Shown piece by piece: positions 17,335-25,334 of a DNA stretch of 64,000 bases. The notes under the pieces were generated by a model. It did no database searches. It was given only the letters and a program-made list of their open reading frames with translations, and had not been told where the DNA came from. The DNA is taken from NCBI GenBank assembly GCA_904397865.1, contig CAJFOS010000003.1:62001-126000 (forward strand). The letters run 5' to 3'. Every line of letters starts with the position of its first letter. Position 1 is the stretch's first letter. The position numbers and the translations under genes are program-made. The DNA is from Candidatus Allochristensenella caecavium. Its GTDB lineage: Bacteria; Bacillota; Clostridia; Christensenellales; QAND01.

Positions 17335-18372
17335 GTGAAAATCAAATTGGCATTAGGTGCCAAACTGGCACCAATGTTTATGGAACAGATGGAACCGTTC
17401 TGTCAAATCCGCCTGGTTGGAAACCAGGCGGAGGAGGACGGAACGCCATTGATGGACCAATGCATGGGCAGCGAAATTGTATATCTCAGTTCCGAAACGG
17501 TGGACCGGGAGTGCCTGACGCAATGGAAACAAGCGGGGCTTCGGCTGCTTGGATGCGCTCGGTCCAATCCAGTCAACATCGATACGCAGGCGGCCAAGGA
17601 ACTGGGCATTCCACTGGTGTATTGTCCGGGGCGCAACGCACAATCCGTTGCAGAACTGACTGTGGCGTTGCTGCTCTGTGCGGCCAGAAGGATAAACGTC
17701 GCATGGCAAAACCTGCAAAGCGGTGCGCTTTTGGCCCAGGAACAGCCGGATATTTATGCAGTTGAACAAAAGAAGGATGTGGTTTGGAGGGACGAACGCA
17801 TCTTTGTACGCGATATCGTTCCCCAGGGCACAGAACTGTATGAGAAAACGCTGGGCCTGGTTGGATTTGGCGCAATCGGTTCGCGGGTATGCGGCCTGGC
17901 ACAGGCATTTGGGATGCGAGTGCTGGTGCATGACCCATATTGCGATACCGCACGTATCCGTGCATGCGGGGCCACCCCGTGCACGCTGCCAGAACTGTGG
18001 CAGCAGGCGGATTTTGTCTCTCTCCATTTGCCAGTAAATTCGACAACAGAAGGGATGGTGAACGAACAGTGGTTTTCCGCGATGAAACCCTCCGCTTGGC
18101 TGATAAACACATCCCGCGCCGCTTTGGTGAATCAGCAAGACCTTGTCCAGGCGTTGCGTACCGGCCGGATTGCCGGCGCAGCGATGGACGTCATGTGGAA
18201 AGAGCCCTGTCCGGTTAACCATCCCCTACTGGCAATGCCTCAGTTTGTCTTGACGCCGCACATCGGCGGATGGACGGATGGCGTCGAAAGCTGGCAATCC
18301 AGGATGATTGCCGATGAAATCATCCGCTACGCCAAAGGCGAGGCGCCGCTGCGGTTGTGGAAAAACGGATAG
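17335..18372 (+). CDS. D-isomer 2-hydroxyacid dehydrogenase family protein
   Basis: A 345-residue NAD-dependent dehydrogenase of the D-2-hydroxyacid/phosphoglycerate dehydrogenase family. The Rossmann motif is LVGFGAIGSRVCGLA. The catalytic Arg is in INTSRAALVN and the catalytic His in TPHIGGWTDG. A GTG start follows AAGGAGC. It lies between the EIICD and EIIB genes, so its substrate is probably an acid made from the imported sugar. The true substrate is unknown. Confidence 0.85.
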   Translation: MKIKLALGAKLAPMFMEQMEPFCQIRLVGNQAEEDGTPLMDQCMGSEIVYLSSETVDRECLTQWKQAGLRLLGCARSNPVNIDTQAAKELGIPLVYCPGRNAQSVAELTVALLLCAARRINVAWQNLQSGALLAQEQPDIYAVEQKKDVVWRDERIFVRDIVPQGTELYEKTLGLVGFGAIGSRVCGLAQAFGMRVLVHDPYCDTARIRACGATPCTLPELWQQADFVSLHLPVNSTTEGMVNEQWFSAMKPSAWLINTSRAALVNQQDLVQALRTGRIAGAAMDVMWKEPCPVNHPLLAMPQFVLTPHIGGWTDGVESWQSRMIADEIIRYAKGEAPLRLWKNG

Positions 18373-18423
18373 GTATCCATGTTTATGAATAGAGATAGGT
18401 GTACGAATAAGGAGGTTGATTAG

Positions 18424-18924
18424 ATGGCACATATCGCATTGCTTCGGGTAGACAGCCGCTTGATTCACGGTCAGGTGGTCACGGCATGGGTGAAGGTGAC
18501 GCAGGCCAAACGCATCATTATCATCGATGATTGGTGCGCCAAAGACGCGTTGTCTGCACAGGTTTTTGCCATGGCGGCGCCTCCGGGCGTGAAGGTGGAA
18601 GTCATTACGGTGGATGATGCAGCCAAGGCATGGCAAGACGATGAGTTTGGGGCGTTGGGCCCAGTGCTGGTGCTCTTTAAGAGCGTCAAAGGTGCGTTCG
18701 AATCATATGAAAAAGGCATCTGCTTTGAAAAGCTGCAGATTGGCGGTATTGCAGGCGGCCCGGGCCGTGTTGCAGTGGAAGGAACCATCGCCTTGAATGA
18801 AGAAGACGCGAAGATGCTCCAGGCGCTGGCCGACCATGGCGTGGCGATTACTTTCCAGTTGACCACGGACACCAAAATTAAGGAATGGCGCAGCGTGAAA
18901 GAAAAATATTTCCCGCAAATCTAG
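18424..18924 (+). CDS. PTS mannose-family EIIB component
   Basis: A 166-residue EIIB that transfers phosphate to the sugar during transport. The phosphorylated His15 lies in RVDSRLIHGQVVTAWV, as in ManX/LevE EIIB domains. It is separated from the EIIA and EIICD genes by a dehydrogenase gene, an unusual arrangement. The RBS AAGGAGG precedes the ATG. Confidence 0.92.
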   Translation: MAHIALLRVDSRLIHGQVVTAWVKVTQAKRIIIIDDWCAKDALSAQVFAMAAPPGVKVEVITVDDAAKAWQDDEFGALGPVLVLFKSVKGAFESYEKGICFEKLQIGGIAGGPGRVAVEGTIALNEEDAKMLQALADHGVAITFQLTTDTKIKEWRSVKEKYFPQI

Positions 18925-18938
18925 GGGGACCTCATTCT

Positions 18939-18968
18939 GCCTCGCCGCGCACGATGCGGCGGGGCAGT
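18939..18968 (+). other. intercistronic hairpin between EIIB and aldolase genes
   Basis: TGCCTCGCCGC can pair with GCGGCGGGGCA around a 7-base loop. No U tract follows, so it is more likely an RNA stability or processing element than a terminator. Confidence 0.4.
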
Positions 18969-19013
18969 CCCTTTATATGCATCCATGCACGAAGAGAAAG
19001 GAACGATAGAAGA

Positions 19014-19682
19014 ATGATTCAATCCGCAATCCAAAAAGCCAAGGAAGAGGTACTCTGGGGCGTACAGGTTATGGTAGAACGCGGGTATACGCTTGGCACG
19101 GCAGGCAATATCAGTGCCCGGGTGGAAGGGGAAGACCGATTTGTTATTACGCCGTCCTCGCGCAGCTATGCCACGCTCAAACAGGAGGATTTGTGTGTAG
19201 TAGACATGGACGGCAATATTGTTGAGGCTGCATATAAACCGTCCGTCGAAACGACGATGCACCGGTATCTGTTTTTGCTTCGCCCCGAGGTGAACGGCAT
19301 CATCCACACCCATTCCAAATACGCTACGTTGGTTGCTACGCTGCAGGGGGTGACGTCACTGCCCATTATCGATATTGAGAGCGTGAGCTATCTGGGCGGG
19401 GAAACGCCCATCGCGCCGTTTTATCCGGCCGGCTCGCCGGAACTGGCCCAAGCGGTACGCGATACCATTGGCACCAGCGCGGGCATTCTGCTGCAGAATC
19501 ATGGCGCCATCGGTGTAGGGACTTCGATGGAAAAGGCGATGATTGTCAACGATAATATCGAACGGACCTGTGAACAGTATCTATGGATGCTCGCTACAGG
19601 CCGTGCAGGTAAACCGATGCCGGAGGCATATATAGCCCATGTCAAGGAATTGTCGCTTCGGTCGCGGCAGGTGACGAAATGA
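19014..19682 (+). CDS. class II aldolase/adducin family protein (FucA/AraD-like)
   Basis: A 222-residue zinc enzyme of the family that includes L-fuculose-phosphate aldolase and L-ribulose-phosphate 4-epimerase. Zinc-binding histidines lie in GIIHTHSKYA and in LLQNHGAIGVG. GTAGNISARV is the conserved substrate loop near the N-terminus. ATG 19014 is preferred over the open frame from 18885, which runs through the intercistronic hairpin. It ends 4 bases inside the next gene (ATGA overlap). Within the locus it is a second possible sugar-phosphate cleaving step. Confidence 0.87.
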   Translation: MIQSAIQKAKEEVLWGVQVMVERGYTLGTAGNISARVEGEDRFVITPSSRSYATLKQEDLCVVDMDGNIVEAAYKPSVETTMHRYLFLLRPEVNGIIHTHSKYATLVATLQGVTSLPIIDIESVSYLGGETPIAPFYPAGSPELAQAVRDTIGTSAGILLQNHGAIGVGTSMEKAMIVNDNIERTCEQYLWMLATGRAGKPMPEAYIAHVKELSLRSRQVTK

Positions 19683-20746
19683 AAGCGTTGATGCGTTTGT
19701 CCGGCCGGGTGGGGGATATGGGCGTTGCACAAACGGATGAACCCATCCTACGGCAAGACGATTGGGCCAAAATGCAGGTCTGTTATGCGGGCGTATGCGG
19801 CGGGTCGGACCTCAAACTGATGCAGATGGATGCAACTGGGCCGGACGCCAAACTCAAGCCGCCGATTGTCTTAGGGCATGAATTCAGCGGGATAATTACG
19901 CAGGTGGGACCGGCGGTTACGCACCTGAAGCCCGGCGACTGGGTCACGGTGGACACGGTGGTTCAGCCATGCGGTCATTGCTCGTATTGCGTATCGGGAG
20001 ATTGGAACATGTGCCCGGAGCGCTTGGGAGTAGGCTCGAGTTTTGACGGCGGATTTGCCCCGTTTTTTGCAGGTCCGGCCCGTAACTTTCATGTATTGCC
20101 GCAGGGATTGCCATTGCGGATTGGAGCACTGACAGAACCTGCTGCCTGCGCCGTCCACATCGTACATGACGTAGCGAAGGTACAGGCGGGGGAACGGGTG
20201 GTCATCATTGGCCCGGGGGTCATTGGATTGTTGTGTGCGGCCGCGGCCTTGTTTGCCGGTGCACAGGTGTTGGTAGTCGGTACGCCGCGCGGCGCGCAGC
20301 GCTTGGAATGCGCCCGCGCAATGGGTTGTCAGACGTTGGTAAACGATACGGAGAATCTGGCGGCCCGTGTGCAGGCGGCGTTTGGCGGCTCGGCGGATGC
20401 AGCAGTGGATGCGGTTGGTACGAACCGAGCCTTGCAGCAAGCAATGTATACGCTGGGCAAGATGGGCCGGCTGGTGGCAGGCGGCGTTCCGTTCAAGGAC
20501 AAAACACCGTATCAGCTGGATATGGATTTTGTATACCGTAACCAGATAAGCATCGGCGCGGGCCGCAGTTCGCGCCCTTCGGACTGGCCCATTGCCATGC
20601 AGGTGCTCAAGCGGTTTGAGAGACAAATCGATTCCTGGGTCGACAGCCATTTTACGCTGGACCAATGGCAGCAGGCCTTTGACCAGACGCGGAATAAGCA
20701 GGTAATCAAAGCGATGTTTACCTGCGCAGATGAGAAAGGAGACTGA
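19679..20746 (+). CDS. zinc-dependent medium-chain alcohol dehydrogenase
   Basis: A 355-residue sorbitol/threonine-dehydrogenase-like enzyme. The catalytic zinc site shows VCGGSDLK and GHEFSG. The structural zinc cysteines are PCGHCSYCVSGDWNMC, and the NAD motif is VIIGPGVIGLLCA. In sorbose and galactitol PTS operons a related enzyme acts on the sugar phosphate made by the PTS, so a sugar-phosphate dehydrogenase role is a reasonable inference. It overlaps the aldolase gene by 4 bases. Confidence 0.87.
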   Translation: MKALMRLSGRVGDMGVAQTDEPILRQDDWAKMQVCYAGVCGGSDLKLMQMDATGPDAKLKPPIVLGHEFSGIITQVGPAVTHLKPGDWVTVDTVVQPCGHCSYCVSGDWNMCPERLGVGSSFDGGFAPFFAGPARNFHVLPQGLPLRIGALTEPAACAVHIVHDVAKVQAGERVVIIGPGVIGLLCAAAALFAGAQVLVVGTPRGAQRLECARAMGCQTLVNDTENLAARVQAAFGGSADAAVDAVGTNRALQQAMYTLGKMGRLVAGGVPFKDKTPYQLDMDFVYRNQISIGAGRSSRPSDWPIAMQVLKRFERQIDSWVDSHFTLDQWQQAFDQTRNKQVIKAMFTCADEKGD

Positions 20747-20752
20747 TTGACG

Positions 20753-21868
20753 ATGCAACGATTCCGTATCGTGCCGGATATTTACGAATTTGACGATTTT
20801 GCTTCCTTCGCCTCGGCGTTTGCTTTGGGGGAAAAGGACTTGCTGGTCACGCAGAAATTTCTTTACGACCCGTTTATCCGTGATTTGCATTTGCCATGCC
20901 CTGTGATTTTTCAAGAGGAATACGGCCAGGGTGAACCGACGGATGAAATGGTCGACCGCATTGTGCAGGCCGTCCGGCCCATTGATTATGAACGGGTGGT
21001 TGCCGTGGGCGGCGGGACGGTCATTGATATCTCGAAACTGTTGGCCCAAAAACGCTTTGATACTGTGACGGAATTGTTTGACGACCCCAGTAAAATTGTC
21101 CGTGATAAGGAGCTGCTGATTGTGCCTACCACCTGTGGAACGGGCAGCGAGGTAACCCGGTCGTCCATCATTCATTCCGTCGCGCGTGAGACCAAAGTGC
21201 GTATGGCATACGACCCATTTTTTGCCACTGCCGCCGTACTGATTCCGCAATTACTGACCACGTTGCCGTACGCACCGTTTATGTTCAGCGCCATCGACGC
21301 CCTTGTGCATGCGGTGGAATCCTATCTTTCACCGGCAGCTACCAGTTATACGGAGCTATTTTCTCTGGAGGCTACGCGCATGCTGCTCAACGCATTCCAA
21401 TACGTAGCCGAGCAAGGGGAAGAAAGCCGCAAGGATTTGCTGTCTGATTTTCAAAAGGCGAGCAACTACGCCGGCATTGCCTTTGGAAATGCCGGATGCG
21501 GGGCGGTACATGCGTTATCCTTTCCGCTTAGCGGCCGGTATCATGTGACTCATGGCGAAAGCAACTATCAGTTTTTCTGCCAGGTGCTGCGCGTATATGC
21601 CCAAAAAAAGCCGCAGGGAAAGATGGATACATTATGTGCCTGCATAGCGCAACAGCTTGGCTGTACAAAAGCGGATGCCATCGAACAGCTGGATACGCTG
21701 CTGGAACGCATCTGGCACCGGAAGGCGGAACGCGAATTTGGCATGACGCAGTCGGATATTCCCGCTTTTGCACAGGAGGTAGCACAGACGCTCCAGCCCG
21801 TATTGGCCACAAGCTACGTGCCGCTGTCCGTTGAAGAACTCGAGCAGATATACCGCGTGTTGTATTGA
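20753..21868 (+). CDS. iron-containing alcohol dehydrogenase (4-hydroxybutyrate dehydrogenase-like)
   Basis: A 371-residue group III dehydrogenase. Seen are the NAD loop VAVGGGTVIDISKLLA, the clamp VPTTCGTGSEVT and metal ligands in FSAIDALVHAVESYLSP and VHALSFPLSGRYHVTHGESN. Overall sequence strongly recalls 4-hydroxybutyrate dehydrogenase of Clostridium kluyveri as I remember it. In this locus it may instead reduce an aldehyde released by one of the aldolases. ATG 20753 is favoured over TTG 20747. Confidence 0.85.
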   Translation: MQRFRIVPDIYEFDDFASFASAFALGEKDLLVTQKFLYDPFIRDLHLPCPVIFQEEYGQGEPTDEMVDRIVQAVRPIDYERVVAVGGGTVIDISKLLAQKRFDTVTELFDDPSKIVRDKELLIVPTTCGTGSEVTRSSIIHSVARETKVRMAYDPFFATAAVLIPQLLTTLPYAPFMFSAIDALVHAVESYLSPAATSYTELFSLEATRMLLNAFQYVAEQGEESRKDLLSDFQKASNYAGIAFGNAGCGAVHALSFPLSGRYHVTHGESNYQFFCQVLRVYAQKKPQGKMDTLCACIAQQLGCTKADAIEQLDTLLERIWHRKAEREFGMTQSDIPAFAQEVAQTLQPVLATSYVPLSVEELEQIYRVLY

Positions 21869-21884
21869 GAAAGGAGGCAGAACA

Positions 21885-22658
21885 ATGGACTTAGGCCATA
21901 AAGGGAAACGGGTATTGGTCACAGGCGGTGCCAAGGGCATCGGCGCCGGCATCAGTGAAGTGTTTGCCCGTGAGGGGGCTGATGTGCTGGTCAATTACCG
22001 TTCCGATACAGAGGCAAGCCAACAATTTGCGGCCGACTTGTCCACACGTTATGGAATCCGGGCATTTTGCGTGCAAGGGGATGTGGGTGAGGAGAAAGAC
22101 GTTATCCGCGTGTTTGACCAAGCGGAGGCTTGCTTGGGCGGGGTGGATATCCTGGTGAACAACGCAGGGAAGGTATATAACGAAACGCTGCTGGACATCA
22201 CCATGGACCAATGGCAGCGCTGCCTTTCCGACAACTTGACGGGCCAATTCCTCATGTCCCGTGAATTTGCGCGCCGCGCAATTGCCCGCAAACAGCGAGG
22301 CTGGATTGTGAATGTGATTTCCAAGGCGGCTATTTTTACGACGACGCCGGGACGCATCGCGTATGTAAGCAATAAAGCGGGCGAAGTTGGCTTGACACAT
22401 GCCCTTGCTGTGGAATTGGTTGGTCATGGCATCCATGTCAACGGTGTGTTGCCCGGCCACATCATGGCTTCCAGACTGGAGGAGGAGATGCGTTTGCGGC
22501 CTGAAAAATACCAGCAACGTTTACAGCGCGCTCCGCTCAAACGTGTGGGAGAACCCTGGGAGATTGGTGCTACGGTTGCTTTTTTAGCCAGTGACCAGTG
22601 CGCCCTGGCCGTGGGTTCCATCGTAGATATTACCGGCGGCCTTCTGCTGGGTTATTAA
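21885..22658 (+). CDS. short-chain dehydrogenase/reductase (SDR)
   Basis: A 257-residue classical SDR with the nucleotide motif TGGAKGIGAGI, NNAGKV and the active-site pair Tyr/Lys in YVSNKAG. A C-terminal signature of this class is seen at FLASDQCALAVGSIVDITGG. It is the last gene of the sugar locus, with AAAGGAGG before ATG 21885. It may be a sugar-phosphate dehydrogenase analogous to SorD. The substrate is unknown. Confidence 0.87.
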   Translation: MDLGHKGKRVLVTGGAKGIGAGISEVFAREGADVLVNYRSDTEASQQFAADLSTRYGIRAFCVQGDVGEEKDVIRVFDQAEACLGGVDILVNNAGKVYNETLLDITMDQWQRCLSDNLTGQFLMSREFARRAIARKQRGWIVNVISKAAIFTTTPGRIAYVSNKAGEVGLTHALAVELVGHGIHVNGVLPGHIMASRLEEEMRLRPEKYQQRLQRAPLKRVGEPWEIGATVAFLASDQCALAVGSIVDITGGLLLGY

Positions 22659-22677
22659 TGGGAAAGAGAAAGACGCG

Positions 22678-22718
22678 CAAAGGCAGCGTACGGCCGTCAA
22701 GCCGCATGCTGCCTTTTG
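22678..22718 (+). terminator. terminator of the PTS locus
   Basis: AAGGCAGC...ACGGC pairs with GCCG...GCTGCCTT and runs into TTTT, 20 bases after the SDR stop codon. Confidence 0.75.
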
Positions 22719-22866
22719 ATATGGCAAAGCAGGGGGCGGTTTTGGACGCGGTGCAGGATATCTTGCTGGACAAAAATCCTTTTCCGATAAAAATGAGACG
22801 GTCTGCTGTTTTGTGTTTCCAGGATGTAAATAAAGCGGTTCAAAATGGATAAATCCCGGAAAAGGG

Positions 22867-22895
22867 TTGCAAAGTAGGACCGAAAAAGGCATAAT
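22867..22895 (+). promoter_or_regulatory. promoter of the phosphofructokinase gene
   Basis: TTGCAA (22867-22872), 17 bases, CATAAT (22890-22895). Transcription would start near 22903, leaving a leader of about 160 bases before the ATG. TCTCCGT and ACGGAGA in this leader could pair. No known riboswitch is recognised. Confidence 0.65.
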
Positions 22896-23061
22896 CATAC
22901 CGTACATATTTGTATATGCATCTCCGTGAGGTTGGATGAAAAAAGTGGACGTCCTTTCTTCTTTTTTCACATGTGTATACATAAATAAAAACGGAGAGCG
23001 TGGCGCGGTGTGCAAGCATGTCTCCCGTCATGCGTCAATAGACTTTGGAGGTCATAAACGG

Positions 23062-24096
23062 ATGAGAAGAATCGGCATTTTAACCGGCGGCGGCGATTGT
23101 CCCGCGCTTAATGCGGTCATTCGCGGCGTGGTGGAAAAATGTGCTTTGGAGGACATCGAAGTATTTGGTTTTGCAGATGGCTGGCGTGGCGCATTGCATG
23201 CGGACGGCAGGGTGTTGACACTTGATGATGTGGAGGGTATTCAGACGCTGGGCGGCACCATCTTGGGAAGCAGCCGCACCAATGTGATGAAGACCGAAAA
23301 CGGGCCGGAAATGGTGCGTGCATCCATGGAAAAACTGGGGCTGGAAGGCATTGTCGCCATCGGCGGCGACGATACGCTGGGCGTAGCGAACCAACTGTTC
23401 GACATGGGGATGAATATGGTGGGCGTGCCCAAAACCATTGACAACGATTTGAGTTGTACGGACTTTACCTTTGGGTTTGACACAGCGGCCAACATCGTTA
23501 TGGAAGCGCTGGACCGATTGCACACCACAGCCTATAGTCATGGCCGCGTCATGGTGGTGGAAATCATGGGCCGGCACACTGGTTGGATTGCTTTGCAGGG
23601 CGGCCTGGCGGGGGATGCACATGTCATTGCGATTCCGGAATTTCCGCTGCATATCGACGATATCTGCCGCATCGTAACCGAACGCAAGGAGCGCGGCAAG
23701 CGCTACAGCGTCGTGGCGGTTGCAGAAGGAGCAACCATCGAAGGGTTTCATGTCGATGAGGGCGAATTGAAAAAAGATGCGTTTGGCAACGCCGCGCTGC
23801 CGGACCGCGCCATTGGCCACAAGCTGGCACAGGAGATTCAGCGCCGTACCGGCATTGAAACACGGGATATCGTTTTAGGGCATTTGCAGCGCGGAGGCTC
23901 GCCCAGCGCGTTTGACCGTGTTTTGGGCGCGCGTATGGGCGCCAAGGCGGCCGAACAGGTTATCAGCCGCAACTATGGCTGTATGGTGGGCCTTTCGGCG
24001 ACAAAGATTATCTGTACGCCGTTGAAGAATGCGTTGAGTACGCGCAAAGAAGTGGATGCCGAGCTATATGAGGTCGCAAAACTATTCTGCCGTTAA
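23062..24096 (+). CDS. 6-phosphofructokinase with PPi-type residues
   Basis: A 344-residue phosphofructokinase that phosphorylates fructose 6-phosphate in glycolysis. ATG 23062 follows GGAGGT, and the N-terminus MRRIGILTGGGDCPALNAVI is canonical. The donor-site motif is GGDDT with PKTIDND. ATP-dependent enzymes have Gly at both of these positions (GGDG and PGTIDND); Asp plus Lys marks pyrophosphate-dependent enzymes. So it is probably PPi-dependent and reversible. MGRHTGW, EGGSP-like and other substrate motifs are intact. Confidence 0.9.
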   Translation: MRRIGILTGGGDCPALNAVIRGVVEKCALEDIEVFGFADGWRGALHADGRVLTLDDVEGIQTLGGTILGSSRTNVMKTENGPEMVRASMEKLGLEGIVAIGGDDTLGVANQLFDMGMNMVGVPKTIDNDLSCTDFTFGFDTAANIVMEALDRLHTTAYSHGRVMVVEIMGRHTGWIALQGGLAGDAHVIAIPEFPLHIDDICRIVTERKERGKRYSVVAVAEGATIEGFHVDEGELKKDAFGNAALPDRAIGHKLAQEIQRRTGIETRDIVLGHLQRGGSPSAFDRVLGARMGAKAAEQVISRNYGCMVGLSATKIICTPLKNALSTRKEVDAELYEVAKLFCR

Positions 24097-24107
24097 GCGG
24101 TATTGCA

Positions 24108-24134
24108 AACGCCCTTGGTACAAGGGCGTTTTTT
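24108..24134 (+). terminator. terminator after phosphofructokinase
   Basis: AACGCCCTTG and CAAGGGCGTT pair around GTA and run into TTTT. Confidence 0.85.
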
Positions 24135-24173
24135 GCTGGTAAAAGACAGATGTTATTTTTTTACGGCACTTCT

Positions 24174-24202
24174 TTGCGGAACAGAGGGAATCATGATAAA
24201 AT
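24174..24202 (+). promoter_or_regulatory. promoter of the lipoprotein gene
   Basis: TTGCGG (24174-24179), 17 bases, TAAAAT (24197-24202), 28 bases before the GTG start. Confidence 0.6.
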
Positions 24203-24229
24203 GCGGATAATGGAAAGGAGGCGGCGCGG

Positions 24230-25042
24230 GTGCGTTGGAAATCCATTTTGGCGATATCGTTATCCCTGGGACTGATGTGTGTAGCCGTGGGCTGTAAACA
24301 GACCGAACAACAGGGGGACGTACAGGCTACGCCTGATGCATCCGCACAAGCGGTGATGCAGCAAAATCCGCTGCTGGCTGAATTGGTCGCCTTCAGTGAA
24401 GCCAAGGACATTGCGGCCGGGAAAATGGCAGAGCGGCTGGAGTCGTACACCAAACAGGAAGGCCAGCCGGATTATACCGCGCTGATTCAGGCAGTACAGA
24501 GCCCATTTGTGGAGGGCGATGCACAGCTGTTTGATTTGCTGGCCAATCTGCTGGATACCAAGCAGACGGCGGAGAACACGTGGAGCGTACAGACCGAACA
24601 GCAAACGGGGCATCTGGCCCTTTCAGACGGCCAGTATCGCTTTGATGGAAAAATTGTGCAGAATCAAGAAACACAGACCATGCAGATTCAACAGGTTACC
24701 ATGGCGCAGGACGGTTCGTTTGTGGATGCTTCTTTGTCCTCACAGGCGGCGGATGGCACAGAGACGGTGTTGCAACTGTGGATGCAGTATCAGCATACGA
24801 GTGCGCAGTACCGTGTGCAGTATTACTATACGACGGATGATGGCGAATCGTATCATGTGCTGCGCAGTGTATTTGATGATATGCAGTTTTCCTTTACCAT
24901 GTATGATGAGGTCGAACAGCGCCCAGCATCCCTGGACACCCTTGCGGCTGATGGACTATATACCGACGGCTGGGTGACAAGGGTTATGTTCGATGGACAG
25001 AGCGTACAGATTGAAAATGATGGAAAAACATTGACCATTTGA
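24230..25042 (+). CDS. putative lipoprotein of unknown function
   Basis: I do not recognise this 270-residue protein. It starts with GTG after AAAGGAGG. The N-terminus is a lipoprotein-like signal peptide (LAISLSLGLMCVAVGC, cysteine at 22). The rest is Gln- and Asp-rich and soluble, with several alternating beta-like stretches. It is a single-gene unit between two terminators. A surface-anchored protein is the only safe inference. Confidence 0.7.
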   Translation: MRWKSILAISLSLGLMCVAVGCKQTEQQGDVQATPDASAQAVMQQNPLLAELVAFSEAKDIAAGKMAERLESYTKQEGQPDYTALIQAVQSPFVEGDAQLFDLLANLLDTKQTAENTWSVQTEQQTGHLALSDGQYRFDGKIVQNQETQTMQIQQVTMAQDGSFVDASLSSQAADGTETVLQLWMQYQHTSAQYRVQYYYTTDDGESYHVLRSVFDDMQFSFTMYDEVEQRPASLDTLAADGLYTDGWVTRVMFDGQSVQIENDGKTLTI

Positions 25043-25060
25043 TAGCGATTTTAAACGAGC

Positions 25061-25090
25061 AGGAACCGGCCTTAGGCCGGTTCCTTTTTT
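25061..25090 (+). terminator. terminator after the lipoprotein gene
   Basis: AGGAACCGGCC and GGCCGGTTCCT pair around TTA and run into TTTTT. Confidence 0.85.
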
Positions 25091-25135
25091 GCGGTATACA
25101 TGGCAGGCATTTTGTCGGAAAAACAAGGAAAACGG

Positions 25136-25164
25136 TTGCAAGTATAATGGGAACCGAGTATACT
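25136..25164 (+). promoter_or_regulatory. promoter of the hydrogenase operon
   Basis: TTGCAA (25136-25141), 17 bases, TATACT (25159-25164). The start of transcription is expected near 25171, inside the Rex site. Confidence 0.7.
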
Positions 25165-25169
25165 TTACA

Positions 25170-25187
25170 TTGTAAATTATTTCACAA
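25170..25187 (+). promoter_or_regulatory. Rex (redox-sensing repressor) operator
   Basis: The 18 bases TTGTAAATTATTTCACAA fit TTGTnAAnnnnTTnACAA at every fixed position. The site covers the predicted transcription start, so Rex would repress the hydrogenase operon when NADH/NAD+ is low. An overlapping perfect inverted repeat TTTACA-T-TGTAAA begins at 25165. Confidence 0.75.
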
Positions 25188-25334
25188 TCTAGAACGGCCG
25201 ACATGAACGTAAGCCTCCTAATAGGCATAGAAAAGGGAGGCTGGTGATAGGTATGTATGGCAGAACGAAAAAAGCAAAGACGCACAGGAAAAGCCTTCGG
25301 TGAAAAGGGTTTGGAAAAGAAACGGGGTGCACGA

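Noticed and set aside
22658-22852. Plus-strand frame MGKRKTRKGSVRPSS after the SDR gene
   Set aside because: It reads straight through the terminator of the PTS locus and has no ribosome binding site of its own.
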